Below are positions 49,924 to 60,516 of a DNA stretch of 64,000 nucleotides, one piece after another. Position 1 is the stretch's first letter, and every line of letters begins with the position of its first letter. The position numbers were made by a program, and so were the translations under genes. Source of the stretch: Massilia sp. MS-15 (GTDB lineage Bacteria > Pseudomonadota > Gammaproteobacteria > Burkholderiales > Burkholderiaceae_D); the NCBI RefSeq assembly GCF_020176695.1, contig NZ_JAIWIA010000040.1:61979-125978 (forward strand), given 5' to 3'. The notes beneath the pieces were generated by a model, which saw only the letters and a program-made list of their open reading frames with translations, had not been told where the DNA came from and did no database searches.

Positions 49924-50607
49924 TTATGTTGCATAATCGTAAGGACCTCCTTTTCCAAGCGCACGCTGGTAAGCCGGCCGCGCATGGATCCTGCGCAGGA
50001 AGTCCGCCAGCTTGGGATACTGGCTCCCCAGCCCCCCGCGCGATGCGGCCGCTTCCAGCGCAAAGCTCATCTGGATGTCGGCGGCGCTGAATTCCTCGCC
50101 GGCGAACCAGGTCAACTTGCCGAGTTCGGCCTCCAGGAAATCGAGCTGGCTGCGGATGTTCGGCATGATGAAACCCTGCTTCACCTTGCGTGCGATCGCG
50201 CGCGCGATCGGTTTCGCAAAGAAGGGCATCGGCCCGTTCTCGACCTTGTCGAACACCAGCTTCATCAGCAGCGGCGACATCGCCGAGCCTTCGGCGAAAT
50301 GCAGGTAATAGGTGTAGCGCAGGCGCTCGGGCGTGCCGGCGGGCGGTACCAGCCGCCCATTGCCGTAGCGGCCAGTGAGGTATTCGACGATCGCTCCGGA
50401 TTCGGCCACGACAATGTGCTCACCGGGGCCGTCGTCGGTGATCACCGGCGACTTGCCGAGCGGATGCACGGCCTTCAGTTCCGGTGGCGCCAGCATCGTC
50501 TTCGGGTCGCGCTGGTATTTCCTGATCTCGTAGTCGAGGCCGAGTTCCTCGAGCAGCCACAGGATGCGCTGCGAGCGCGAATTGTTCAGGTGGTGGACGA
50601 CGATCAT
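49924..50607 (-). CDS. Glutathione S-transferase family protein
   Basis: 227 residues from ATG 50607. Thioredoxin-fold N-domain MIVVHHLNNSRSQRILWLLEEL with the SR(S/R) dipeptide, cis-Pro block GKSPVITDDG and glutathione-binding ES in VVAESGAIVEYL. The helical C-domain follows. It is a likely cytoplasmic GSH transferase or peroxidase of the beta/theta-like group. No operon partner; the neighbouring gene is divergent. Confidence 0.9.
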   Translation of the reverse strand: MIVVHHLNNSRSQRILWLLEELGLDYEIRKYQRDPKTMLAPPELKAVHPLGKSPVITDDGPGEHIVVAESGAIVEYLTGRYGNGRLVPPAGTPERLRYTYYLHFAEGSAMSPLLMKLVFDKVENGPMPFFAKPIARAIARKVKQGFIMPNIRSQLDFLEAELGKLTWFAGEEFSAADIQMSFALEAAASRGGLGSQYPKLADFLRRIHARPAYQRALGKGGPYDYAT

Positions 50608-50772
50608 GGGCTTCCCGCGGAGTTCGACAAGTTGCCAGCTTAGCATGCCGTGCGCCCGTCTGCAGGTGCAGCCGCCTTGCGACGTGCGACGCCTGATTGC
50701 GGTGCTGGATGCCATGGCGGCGCCGGCGGACTAGAATGGAAGTCCATCCACGCAGTGAACGACCAGGAGGCC

Positions 50773-51150
50773 ATGATGAACATGCTTCGCGTCAGTACCG
50801 CTGTTTCCACCCTACTGTTTTCCACCGCCCTGTTCGCTGCCGACGGCACGCCCCTGCGCAGTGTCAACGGCGTCCTCGTCGACAGCGCCGGCATGACGGT
50901 CTACACCTATGACAAGGACACCCCGGGCAGCGGCAAGAGCAGCTGTGTCGCCACCTGCGCGACCAACTGGCCGCCGGTGATGGCGCAAGGGACGCCGGCC
51001 GCGCCCTATTCGGTCGTCACGCGCGAGGACGGCGGCAAGCAGCTGGCGCACAAGGGCAAGCCGCTGTACACCTTCGTGAAGGACAAGAAAGCGGGAGACC
51101 GGACGGGGGACGGCGTCGGCGGCGCCTGGCACGTGGTCGCGGGCGACTAG
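50773..51150 (+). CDS. Secreted repeat protein (COG4315 / lipoprotein_15-like)
   Basis: About 125 residues. AGGAGG stands just before a run of ATGs; ATG 50776 has the better spacing, ATG 50773 is the outer choice. Signal peptide VSTAVSTLLFSTALFA. Two repeats with the Yx(FWY)xxD motif: VYTYDKDTPGSGKSSC and LYTFVKDKKAGDRTGD, with Cys pair CVATC and NWPPV. The family is periplasmic, of unknown function. There is no lipobox Cys here. Confidence 0.88.
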   Translation: MMNMLRVSTAVSTLLFSTALFAADGTPLRSVNGVLVDSAGMTVYTYDKDTPGSGKSSCVATCATNWPPVMAQGTPAAPYSVVTREDGGKQLAHKGKPLYTFVKDKKAGDRTGDGVGGAWHVVAGD

Positions 51151-51184
51151 CCCGCGTAGAGGACAAGGCCTGGCGGCGGCTGGT

Positions 51185-51460
51185 TCAGCGCCGCTCGTGG
51201 ATCTTGATGACCTTGCCCTTGCCTTGCCCGGTTGGCGGCACCGGCGTGGCCGGTCCGCAGGTATTGCAGCTGTTGCAGCCGCTGCCGCAGCTGGCCGAGG
51301 TGTCGAGCCATTTCACCAGCGTCGACCGGCGTCCGCCCTGCGACAGGCGGTGCACGATGGCGCGGCGCCAGCCCCCGGGCAGGTATTTCGCGCCGGCGTA
51401 GAGCACGGCCAGCGCGACGATGATCCCGGCGGCCAGCCCTTGCCACAGCTCCTGCCACAT
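51185..51460 (-). CDS. Small membrane protein with Cys-rich tail, FeoC position
   Basis: 91 residues from ATG 51460, 2 bp after the feoB stop. One N-terminal membrane helix (GIIVALAVLYAGAKYL), a basic segment, then SASCGSGCNSCNTCG (C-x3-C-x2-C-x2-C) and a basic tail. The position matches FeoC of enteric feoABC but the fold is different; it resembles the small DUF6587-like protein often found downstream of feoB in Burkholderiales and Xanthomonadales (family from memory). The Cys cluster could bind Fe or an Fe-S cluster. I infer a role in Feo regulation or iron relay. Confidence 0.75.
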   Translation of the reverse strand: MWQELWQGLAAGIIVALAVLYAGAKYLPGGWRRAIVHRLSQGGRRSTLVKWLDTSASCGSGCNSCNTCGPATPVPPTGQGKGKVIKIHERR

Positions 51461-51462
51461 GG

Positions 51463-53343
51463 CTAGGCTCCCGTGAGGTACAGCGTCACGCGGTAGACGA
51501 TGAATGCCGCCGCGTAGGCCAGGCCGAACATGTAGCCGGCCATGATCCAGGCATAGCGGCGGCTGCCGGTTTCGCGCGCCACGGTGGCCAGCGTCGGCAG
51601 GCAGTGCGGCGCGTAGACGTACCAGGTGAGCAGCGACAGTCCGGTGGCCAGCGACCAGGACTGCGCGATCAGTGGCGCCAGGGTGTTGCCGACTTCGTCG
51701 CCGCCCGACAGCGCATACACCTGGCCCAGGGCACCGACCGCCACTTCGCGCGCGGCCATGCCGGGCACCAGGGCGATGGCGATCTCCCAGCCGAAGCCGA
51801 TCGGGGCCAGCAGGAATTCCAGCGCGCGGCCGATCATGCCGGCCACGCTGTAATACACCGGCGGATGGGTCGCGCCTTCCGGTGCACCCGGGAAGCTCGA
51901 CAGCACCCAGAGCAGCACCATCATGGTGAGGATCAGGGTGCCAACCCGCTTCAGGAAGATCTTGGCGCGTTCCCACAGGCCCATGGCCAGCGCGCCCGGC
52001 TGTGGCCAGTGGTAGGCCGGCAGTTCCATCATGAGCGCGTGCTGCTTGTAGTCGCTGCGGCGCTTCATGAACCAGGCCACCGCCATGGCGCTCAGGATGC
52101 CGGCCATGTACAGCACGAACAGCACCAGGCCTTGCAGGTTCATCAGGCCGGCAACCTCGCGGTCGGGGATGAAGGCCGCGATGAGCAATGCATACACGGG
52201 CAGGCGCGCCGAGCAGGTCATGAGTGGTGCGATCATGATCGTCACCAGGCGGTCGCGCGGGTTCTGGATGGTGCGCGCGGCCATGATGCCGGGGATGGCG
52301 CAGGCAAACGACGACAGCAGCGGCAGGAAGGCGCGGCCCGACAGGCCCACGCTGCCCATGATGCGGTCGAGCAGGAAGGCCGCGCGCGGCAGGTAGCCCA
52401 CGTCTTCGAGCAGCAGGATGAAGAAGAACAGGATCAGGATCTGCGGCAGGAACACCAGCACGCTGCCGACGCCGGCGATGATGCCGTCCACGATCAGGCT
52501 GTGCAGCACGCCTTCGCCCAGCAGGAGGCCGACCTGTTCGCCCAGCGCGCCCACGCCAGCCTCGATCAGGTCCATCGGGGTGCCGGCCCAGCTGAACACG
52601 GCCTGGAAGATCAGGAACATCAGTGCCGCCAGGATGACCGGCCCGAACACCGGGTGCAGCACCACGTTGTCGATGTTCTCGGTGAGGTTGCCGCGGTCGG
52701 CACCGCTGGCAACGGCAAGCGCCAGGATGCGGCGTACTTCGCGCTGGGTTTCCTCGACCGGCACCGCGTCGATCGCCGACAGCGGATTGGCCTGCACCTT
52801 GACGTCGAAGTCCATGCGGTCCAGCGCGGCCAGCAGGCCTTGTTCGCCGCCGGCCTGGATGGCGATGGTTTCGACCACCGGCATGCCCAGCGCCGCCGAC
52901 AGCTTGCCGGTATCGATGGTGATGCCGCGCTTCTTCGCGACGTCGACCATGTTCAGGACCAGCACCATCGGCAGGCCCAGGCGCTTGAGCTCCAGCACCA
53001 TGCGCAGGTTCAGGCGCAGGTTGGTCGCGTTCACTACGCACAGGATGGCGTCGGGCGCGGCTTCGCCGGCGCGCAGGCCGGCCACCACGTCGCGCGTGAT
53101 GGCTTCGTCCGGCGTCTGGGCGCTCAGGCTATAGGCGCCCGGCAGGTCGAGCACGCGGAACGCGCGCCCGGCAGGAGAAGTAAAACTGCCTTCCTTGCGT
53201 TCGATGGTGACACCGGCGTAGTTCGCGACCTTCTGGCGCGAGCCGGTGAGACGATTGAACAGGGCGGTCTTGCCGCAGTTGGGGTTGCCGAGCAGTGCGA
53301 CCAGGGGCGTGCGCGACGCCACCTGTTGTTCCATGACACCCAT
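51463..53343 (-). CDS. feoB: Ferrous iron transporter B
   Basis: 626 residues. G-domain at the N-terminus: G1 GNPNCGKT (19-26), G3 DLPGAYSL, G4 NMVD. Gate-type membrane core has VFLPQILILFFFILLLEDVGYLPRAAFLLDR and SFACAIPGIMAART. Imports Fe(II) across the inner membrane. It is shorter than E. coli FeoB (773). It starts 3 bp after the feoA stop. A Fur-box-like palindrome lies upstream of feoA, so iron repression is likely. Confidence 0.97.
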   Translation of the reverse strand: MGVMEQQVASRTPLVALLGNPNCGKTALFNRLTGSRQKVANYAGVTIERKEGSFTSPAGRAFRVLDLPGAYSLSAQTPDEAITRDVVAGLRAGEAAPDAILCVVNATNLRLNLRMVLELKRLGLPMVLVLNMVDVAKKRGITIDTGKLSAALGMPVVETIAIQAGGEQGLLAALDRMDFDVKVQANPLSAIDAVPVEETQREVRRILALAVASGADRGNLTENIDNVVLHPVFGPVILAALMFLIFQAVFSWAGTPMDLIEAGVGALGEQVGLLLGEGVLHSLIVDGIIAGVGSVLVFLPQILILFFFILLLEDVGYLPRAAFLLDRIMGSVGLSGRAFLPLLSSFACAIPGIMAARTIQNPRDRLVTIMIAPLMTCSARLPVYALLIAAFIPDREVAGLMNLQGLVLFVLYMAGILSAMAVAWFMKRRSDYKQHALMMELPAYHWPQPGALAMGLWERAKIFLKRVGTLILTMMVLLWVLSSFPGAPEGATHPPVYYSVAGMIGRALEFLLAPIGFGWEIAIALVPGMAAREVAVGALGQVYALSGGDEVGNTLAPLIAQSWSLATGLSLLTWYVYAPHCLPTLATVARETGSRRYAWIMAGYMFGLAYAAAFIVYRVTLYLTGA

Positions 53344-53346
53344 TGC

Positions 53347-53604
53347 TTATTCCGGCTTGATCGATACGAGCGCCGCTTCGAAGCGGCGCAGCGCGAAGGT
53401 GGATTCGCCGACCTTCACCGCCAGCGGACCGCCCATCACGCGCTTGAGCACCCGGATCCGCTCGCCTGGCACGAAACCGAGCTCCATCAGGCGGCGCTGG
53501 ACGTCGCCAACACCCTGCTGCCCCGTCGGTGCAAGGTGGATCACAGTGGCGCTCTGGCCGGGCTGGAGGGCATCGAGCGTGGTGAGGGAAGGAGCAAGGG
53601 TCAT
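53347..53604 (-). CDS. feoA: Ferrous iron transport protein A
   Basis: 85 residues; SH3-like domain with GVGDVQRRLMELGFVPGERIRVLKRVMGGPLAVKVGESTFALRR, the standard FeoA pattern. It assists FeoB at the cytoplasmic face. First gene of feoA-feoB-small Cys-rich gene; an N-terminal extension of about 15 residues is longer than in short FeoA proteins. Confidence 0.94.
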   Translation of the reverse strand: MTLAPSLTTLDALQPGQSATVIHLAPTGQQGVGDVQRRLMELGFVPGERIRVLKRVMGGPLAVKVGESTFALRRFEAALVSIKPE

Positions 53605-53695
53605 GATCGCGTCCAGATAGGGTGAAGCACTCGGTAACGCTACGGGCCGGTTGCGGATGTAGCGCTGATGAGACAGATATGCGCATCATAAACCT

Positions 53696-53716
53696 AAATG
53701 CGAATTATTTCTATTT
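53696..53716 (-). promoter_or_regulatory. Fur-box-like palindrome upstream of feoA
   Basis: AAATGCGAAT, T, ATTTCTATTT: a 10-1-10 imperfect palindrome with outer AAAT/ATTT and inner AAT/ATT matching. It lies 92 bp before the feoA start. Less perfect than the site at 53803. Confidence 0.6.
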
Positions 53717-53802
53717 GCGGTTTATTCATATTCCATGGAAAGCGCCCGGATGCACAAAATTCCTGTTGCAAACGCGGTGGATTTTACGGAGAATAGAACA
53801 CG

Positions 53803-53821
53803 AATGAGATTGATTCTCATT
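53803..53821 (+). promoter_or_regulatory. Fur box upstream of bfd
   Basis: AATGAGATTGATTCTCATT: perfect 7-bp arms AATGAGA/TCTCATT around five bases, a classical 19-bp Fur site. It ends 32 bp before the bfd start and would cover the promoter. It may also influence the divergent feoA transcript. Confidence 0.85.
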
Positions 53822-53853
53822 TAAATGATGAAAACAGCAAGGAAATCGAAGCG

Positions 53854-54063
53854 ATGATCGTCTGTGTCTGCAATAACATCTCCGACCGTGAAATCCGCCA
53901 GGCGGTCGACCTGGGCATTTCGTCCGTGGCAGAACTGCACCGCGAGCTGGGTGTCGGCACCATGTGCGGCAAGTGCGTCAGCTATGCGCGCGAAGTGCTG
54001 TACGAACACCTGGAAAGCAAGACCGTCGTCACCGAGCTGCACCGCGTCCCGCAAACCGCCTGA
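53854..54063 (+). CDS. bfd: Bacterioferritin-associated ferredoxin
   Basis: 69 residues. [2Fe-2S] ligands Cys4, Cys6, Cys38 and Cys41 (MIVCVCNN; TMCGKC), the Bfd signature. Bfd reduces ferric iron in bacterioferritin to release it. AAGGA lies about 10 nt before the ATG. A strong Fur box lies just upstream, so it should be expressed under iron limitation, and bfr follows after 104 bp. Confidence 0.95.
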   Translation: MIVCVCNNISDREIRQAVDLGISSVAELHRELGVGTMCGKCVSYAREVLYEHLESKTVVTELHRVPQTA

Positions 54064-54129
54064 GGGCGGTTCTTCTTCCCCTTCGCGGCCCGGCCGGGCG
54101 TGCATGTCTCCCCGGCGGCGCCCGTGGTT

Positions 54130-54138
54130 TGCTATGAT
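54130..54138 (+). promoter_or_regulatory. Extended -10 promoter element before bfr
   Basis: TGCTATGAT matches TGnTATAAT with one difference and lies 29 bp before the bfr start. It suggests that bfr has its own promoter, separate from the Fur-controlled bfd promoter. Confidence 0.45.
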
Positions 54139-54167
54139 GTTGGCATCCACACCACCGAAAGCACTCC

Positions 54168-54638
54168 ATGAAGGGCGATCCCAACATCATCCGGCTGCTC
54201 AATGCGCAGCTGACCAATGAGCTCACCGCGATCAACCAGTATTTCCTGCATGCGCGCATGTACCGCCACTGGGGTTTCGGCAAGCTGGCGAAGAAGGAAT
54301 ACGATGAGTCGATCGGCGAGATGAAGCACGCCGACAAGCTGATCGACCGCATCCTGATGCTCGATGGCCTGCCCAACCTGCAGGCCCTGCACAAGATCCT
54401 GATCGGCGAATCGACCCAGGAAATGCTGGAATGCGACCTCAAGCTCGAGCGCGCGGCCCAGGTGACGGTCAAGGAAGGCATCGCGGCGGCGGAAGCGGCG
54501 GCGGACTACGTCACCCGCGACCTGTTCCTGATGATCCTCGAGGATACCGAGGAACACATCGAGTGGCTGGAAACCCAGCTCGACCTGATCGTCAAGGTCG
54601 GCATCCAGAACTACCTGCAGAGCCAGATCGGCGAATGA
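54168..54638 (+). CDS. bfr: Bacterioferritin
   Basis: 156 residues, standard length. Haem ligand Met52 and ferroxidase residues Glu18, Glu51, His54, Glu94 and His130 are in place. At the position I align with Glu127 of E. coli the protein has Thr (LEDTEEHIEWLE), with Glu128 and Glu129 next to it. Stores iron as a 24-mer with haem at dimer interfaces. It lies downstream of bfd and convergent with the PfkB gene. Confidence 0.95.
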   Translation: MKGDPNIIRLLNAQLTNELTAINQYFLHARMYRHWGFGKLAKKEYDESIGEMKHADKLIDRILMLDGLPNLQALHKILIGESTQEMLECDLKLERAAQVTVKEGIAAAEAAADYVTRDLFLMILEDTEEHIEWLETQLDLIVKVGIQNYLQSQIGE

Positions 54639-54665
54639 GCGGCATGGCGCGGGCGGCGCGTCCGC

Positions 54666-55591
54666 TCAGCGCCACTTCAGCATCCACTGGTCGTAGAAAC
54701 CCAGGTCGCGCGGCACCGCGCCCGGGATCGCGCACACCGCGCCGGCAAAGGCGTTCGCCCGCGCCAGGCTGACGTCCAGCGGCCAGCCCCTGACTTTCCC
54801 CAGCAGGAAAATCGCCGAGAAGGCATCGCCCGCCCCCACCGTGTCGATCACGAAGGGCGGCGCCGGATTATCCCGGTGCATCAGCACCTGTCCGTCCGCA
54901 CCGAAGTAGACCGAACCGCGGTGGCCCAGGGTGACGATCAGCGCGTCGAGCGAGAACATCTGCAGCAGCGCCTGGCAGGAGGCGCGCACTTCCTCGGCCG
55001 CCAGTGGCGGATCGTCCGGCTTGATCTGGAAGTACCAGCCGAACAGGGCCTGCAATTCTTCTTCGTTGACCTTGGCCACGTGGGCCGCCTGCAAAGCGCG
55101 GGTGACGATGCGCTCGTCGACCTGGCCGTCGCGCAGGTTCAGGTCGAGGTAGCGCAGCGCCGGCGTGGCCTCGAGCAGCGCCGCCAGGGTGCCGCGCGAG
55201 CGCTCGCCGCGCTGTGCCAGGGTACCGAAATAGACGGCGCCCGGCTGGCACTGCGCCAGTGCCGCCAGCGCCTGTTCGCGGTCGATGAAGTCGTAGGCCT
55301 GGTGCGGCAGGATCGTGAAGCGGTGGCCGCGCGCCAGGCGCTCGACCAGCACGCGGCCGGTTTCCTCGATCGGATCGACCTGCAGCCCGGCTGCGCTCAT
55401 GGCGAAGCGCTCGAATTCGGCGCGCACCGCCTGGCCCGGCTGGTCCTGGCCGATCCGGGTCAGCATCAGCTGGGGCGCCATGAAGGCGGCCAGGTGGCGC
55501 GCCACATTGAAGGGCGCGCCGCCGACTACCTGCTCGCTGCCGAAGTCGTCGACCAGGGCTTCGCCGAAGACGGCGACCGGGGCCGCGGCGC

Positions 55592-55595
<4 letters not shown>
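54666..55595 (-). CDS. PfkB-family carbohydrate kinase
   Basis: 309 residues from a GTG codon that overlaps the stop of the upstream GST gene (GTGA). FGEALVDDF and VVGGAPFNVARHLAAF are the N-terminal substrate region; the C-terminal signature DTVGAGDAFSAIFL holds the catalytic Asp and anion hole. Fructokinase-like sugar kinase is the best guess; no transporter or sugar gene is adjacent to name the substrate. Confidence 0.88.
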
Positions 55596-57743
<2,148 letters not shown>

Positions 57744-57747
57744 TGTT

Positions 57748-57775
57748 GTAGGGTGGGCAGAAAATCTGCCCACCC
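57748..57775. repeat. REP-like palindrome after purB (single copy)
   Basis: GTA, then GGGTGGGCAGA, three A, TCTGCCCACCC: a perfect 11-bp stem. It shares the GTAGGGTGGGC opening with the other family members but has another loop, and it is single. It lies 5 bp after the purB stop between convergent genes and may end both transcripts. Confidence 0.7.
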
Positions 57776-57788
57776 GACGAACCCCTCC

Positions 57789-59756
57789 TCAATACTCCCA
57801 CATCAGCTTGACCCCGAGGCGGCGCTCGATCTCGGCCCGGTACAGGACCGTCCCGTACTCCCCGTGCCCGCCGGTGAGGTTCTCGCCGGTCAGCGCCAGC
57901 TCCAGCCCCGGCCGGATGCGCCAGCCGAAGCGCGCGTCGAGCGCCGTATAGGACGGCACTGCCGGGAAGGACTTGCCCGCCACCTTGCGCAGCGTGAGCT
58001 CGATGTCGCGCCGGTCGTCGATGCCGTAGACCGAGCGCAGCTGGAAAGTATGCGCCGGGTCGCGCTCGGCCACGCGGGTGGCGTTGACGTCGCGGCTGCC
58101 CGGTTTCAGGCGCAGCTTCTGATGCATGGCGGTCCAGCCGGCCGACAGGCGCCAGCGCCCGGCCGCCTGCCAGCTGCCCCAGGCTTCGATGCCGCTCGAG
58201 TACCCCTCCATCAGGCTATCGAAGGTGATGAAGCCGGCCGGATTGGTCTCGGTGGTGCGCAGGTGGTCGTAATCATGGTGGAACAGGGTCGCCGAATACG
58301 CCAGCGCGGGTACCGGGTTGCCCTTGTAGCCCAGCTCGAACACCTTGGCCACTTCGCCGCGTACCTCCGCTCCGCCGCGCAGCAGGTAAGGCGGACGGCC
58401 AGGCAGGAAGGCGTCGACGTCCAGACGCGAGGGCGCGCGTACGGTGCGCGACGCGGCTGCCCACAGCGCGTGCTGCGGAGACAGGCGCCAGGACAGGCGC
58501 GCGCTCGGCAGCCACTCCGTCCCGGTGTATTCGTTGTACTCGAGGCGGCTGCCCAGGGTCAGGTACCAGTCCTGTTGCAAGGTGAGCTCGTCCTGTGCGA
58601 ACAGGCTGGCCCATTGCTGGGTGGTACGCGCCGGCAGGAAGGCGACGGTGGCGCTGTTGTCCACCCGGTCGCGGCTGTGGCGGTAGGTCGCGCCCCAGAC
58701 CACACGGTGCCTGCCGAGCTGCGCCAGGGTGTGCTGGAACTGCAGGTCGGAGGTGGTCAGGCGCTCGCCGAACAAGGGCTCGGCGCGGCGCAGCGTGTGG
58801 TCGACATAGGCCTGCGCCATCAGGCTGGCGCCGTCGCCAAGCCGCCGCTCCCAGCGTGCGCTCAGGTTGACGCCGTCCGAGCGCACCCGGCCCAGGGTGG
58901 TGGGTACGCCAGGCGCGGCGATCTCGCCCGGCGCCGGCTGGTCGAAGCGGCCGCGGTAGGCATTACCGACCAGGCTGAAACGGTCCATCCCGCGTTCCCA
59001 GTCGGCGCGCATGCCTACCAGGCTGCGGCGGTAGGCGTCGTCCACCAGGTCACCGCTGGCCAGTTCGCTGTCTTCGCGCCGGGTGGTCTTGCCAAACACG
59101 CGCCAGGCAATGCCATTCTCCAGGGTGCCACCGTGACGGTAGGAGACGGTGGCACCGTCGGTGGCGGCCTGCAAGGCCGCCAGGCTACCCTGGGTGTCGC
59201 GCGCCGAGCGGGTGGTGATGTTGATGACGCCGTTGACGGCATTCAGGCCCCACAGCACGCCACCAGGGCCGCTAACCACTTCGATGCGTTCGACGTCTTC
59301 GAGCAGCACTTCCTGGGCATCCCAGAACACGCCGGAAAACAGCGGGGTATAGACCGAGCGGCCGTCGATCAGCACCAGCAGCTTGTTCGAATAGCTGTTG
59401 CCGCTCTGGTTCATGCCGCGCGCACTGATCGAATAACTGTAGCCGTTAATGCGCGCCACGTGCAGGTTCGGGGCCAGGCGCAGCACTTCCGGCAGGGTGG
59501 CGGCACCCGAGCGGCGAATGTCTTCGGCGGTGATGACGAACACGGCCGCAGCGGCGTCCTGCAAGCGCTCGGGGCGCTTGGAGACGGACATGACCGGAAT
59601 ATTGGCCAGCTCTTCGATCGACAGGTCGGCCAGGTTGTCACCCGGCTGAGACGGTATCGCTTGCGCCGCCGGCGCCAGGCACAGAACCAGGCCGACGGTG
59701 GCCAGCAGGTTCGAGGTTGGTAACAAAGCGCGCGGAACGCTGGGTTGATCGGTCAT
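57789..59756 (-). CDS. TonB-dependent outer membrane receptor
   Basis: 655 residues. Signal peptide LLATVGLVLCLAPAAQA. A DLSIEELANIPVMSVSKRPE segment leads into the plug: AAAAVFVITAEDIRRSGAATLPEVLRLAPNLHVARINGYSYSISARGM and VLIDGRSVYTPLFSG, RIEVVSGPGGVLWGLNAVNGVINI. A 22-strand barrel follows to the C-terminal aromatic (WEY). Ligand unknown; no Fur box seen upstream, and no transporter partners nearby. Confidence 0.93.
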   Translation of the reverse strand: MTDQPSVPRALLPTSNLLATVGLVLCLAPAAQAIPSQPGDNLADLSIEELANIPVMSVSKRPERLQDAAAAVFVITAEDIRRSGAATLPEVLRLAPNLHVARINGYSYSISARGMNQSGNSYSNKLLVLIDGRSVYTPLFSGVFWDAQEVLLEDVERIEVVSGPGGVLWGLNAVNGVINITTRSARDTQGSLAALQAATDGATVSYRHGGTLENGIAWRVFGKTTRREDSELASGDLVDDAYRRSLVGMRADWERGMDRFSLVGNAYRGRFDQPAPGEIAAPGVPTTLGRVRSDGVNLSARWERRLGDGASLMAQAYVDHTLRRAEPLFGERLTTSDLQFQHTLAQLGRHRVVWGATYRHSRDRVDNSATVAFLPARTTQQWASLFAQDELTLQQDWYLTLGSRLEYNEYTGTEWLPSARLSWRLSPQHALWAAASRTVRAPSRLDVDAFLPGRPPYLLRGGAEVRGEVAKVFELGYKGNPVPALAYSATLFHHDYDHLRTTETNPAGFITFDSLMEGYSSGIEAWGSWQAAGRWRLSAGWTAMHQKLRLKPGSRDVNATRVAERDPAHTFQLRSVYGIDDRRDIELTLRKVAGKSFPAVPSYTALDARFGWRIRPGLELALTGENLTGGHGEYGTVLYRAEIERRLGVKLMWEY

Positions 59757-59912
59757 GTTCTGCCCTCTGGCATCATATGAGTGCGCCAGTTATTTTTGCG
59801 AAAAAAGTCGTTGCGAGATTTTACATTCCTTGGCCGTCACTGTGCAGTTTTTGCATTGCGTGCTAGCGTACCCGGCAAAAAAAACCTGGGCGGAGCATTG
59901 CCTGATAAAGAC

Positions 59913-59921
59913 TGGTATAGT
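59913..59921 (+). promoter_or_regulatory. Extended -10 element before the cytochrome b561 operon
   Basis: TGGTATAGT matches TGnTATAAT with one difference, 40 bp before ATG 59962, in the AT-rich gap between divergent genes. No convincing -35 at normal spacing. Confidence 0.45.
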
Positions 59922-59961
59922 TAGTTCTAATACGTACAACTTTCAAAAAAAAGAACTTTTT

Positions 59962-60516
59962 ATGCACCGCTACACTACCACGGCCATCGTCCTGCACTGG
60001 CTGATCGCGTTGCTGATCGTTGCTACGTTTACCCTCGGCCTGGTGATGACCGACATCCCAGGCCTGACGCCCACCAAGCTCAAGTATTTCTCGTGGCATA
60101 AATGGGCCGGCGTGACCGTCCTCGGTCTGGCGGCGCTGCGTCTGCTGTGGCGCCTGCTGCGCCACCCGCCCGCGTATGCCGACGAAATGCCAGCCTGGCA
60201 GCGCGGCGCGGCCCATGGCCTGCACTGGCTGCTCTACCTCCTGATGTTCGGGGTGCCGCTGTCCGGCTATTTCTACAGCCTGGCGGCCGGGGTGCCGGTC
60301 GTCTATTTCGGCATCCTTGAACTGCCAGTGCTGATCGGGGCCGATCCGGCCCTGAAAACCGTGCTGAAGGATGTCCACTACTGGCTCAACATGCTGCTGG
60401 CCCTGCTGGTCGGCCTGCACGTGGCGGCCGCGTTCAAGCACCTGCTGGTCGACCGCGACGGCGTCATGGCGCGCATGCTGCCGGGACCTGCTACACCCCC
60501 CAAGGAGTCACCATGA
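59962..60516 (+). CDS. Cytochrome b561
   Basis: 184 residues from ATG 59962 (MHRYTTTAIVLHWL). Four membrane helices with the di-haem His residues: His13 in VLHWLIALL, His46 in FSWHKWAG, and two in HGLHWLLYLL and VGLHVAAAF. Inner-membrane electron carrier to quinone or to periplasmic partners. It overlaps the first yceI gene by 4 bp (ATGA). Shine-Dalgarno is weak (AAGAAC). Confidence 0.92.
   Translation: MHRYTTTAIVLHWLIALLIVATFTLGLVMTDIPGLTPTKLKYFSWHKWAGVTVLGLAALRLLWRLLRHPPAYADEMPAWQRGAAHGLHWLLYLLMFGVPLSGYFYSLAAGVPVVYFGILELPVLIGADPALKTVLKDVHYWLNMLLALLVGLHVAAAFKHLLVDRDGVMARMLPGPATPPKESP

Noticed and set aside
53622..53807. 61-codon frame between feoA and bfd
   Set aside because: It overlaps both Fur-box-like sites and has no Shine-Dalgarno or recognisable domain; the region is regulatory.
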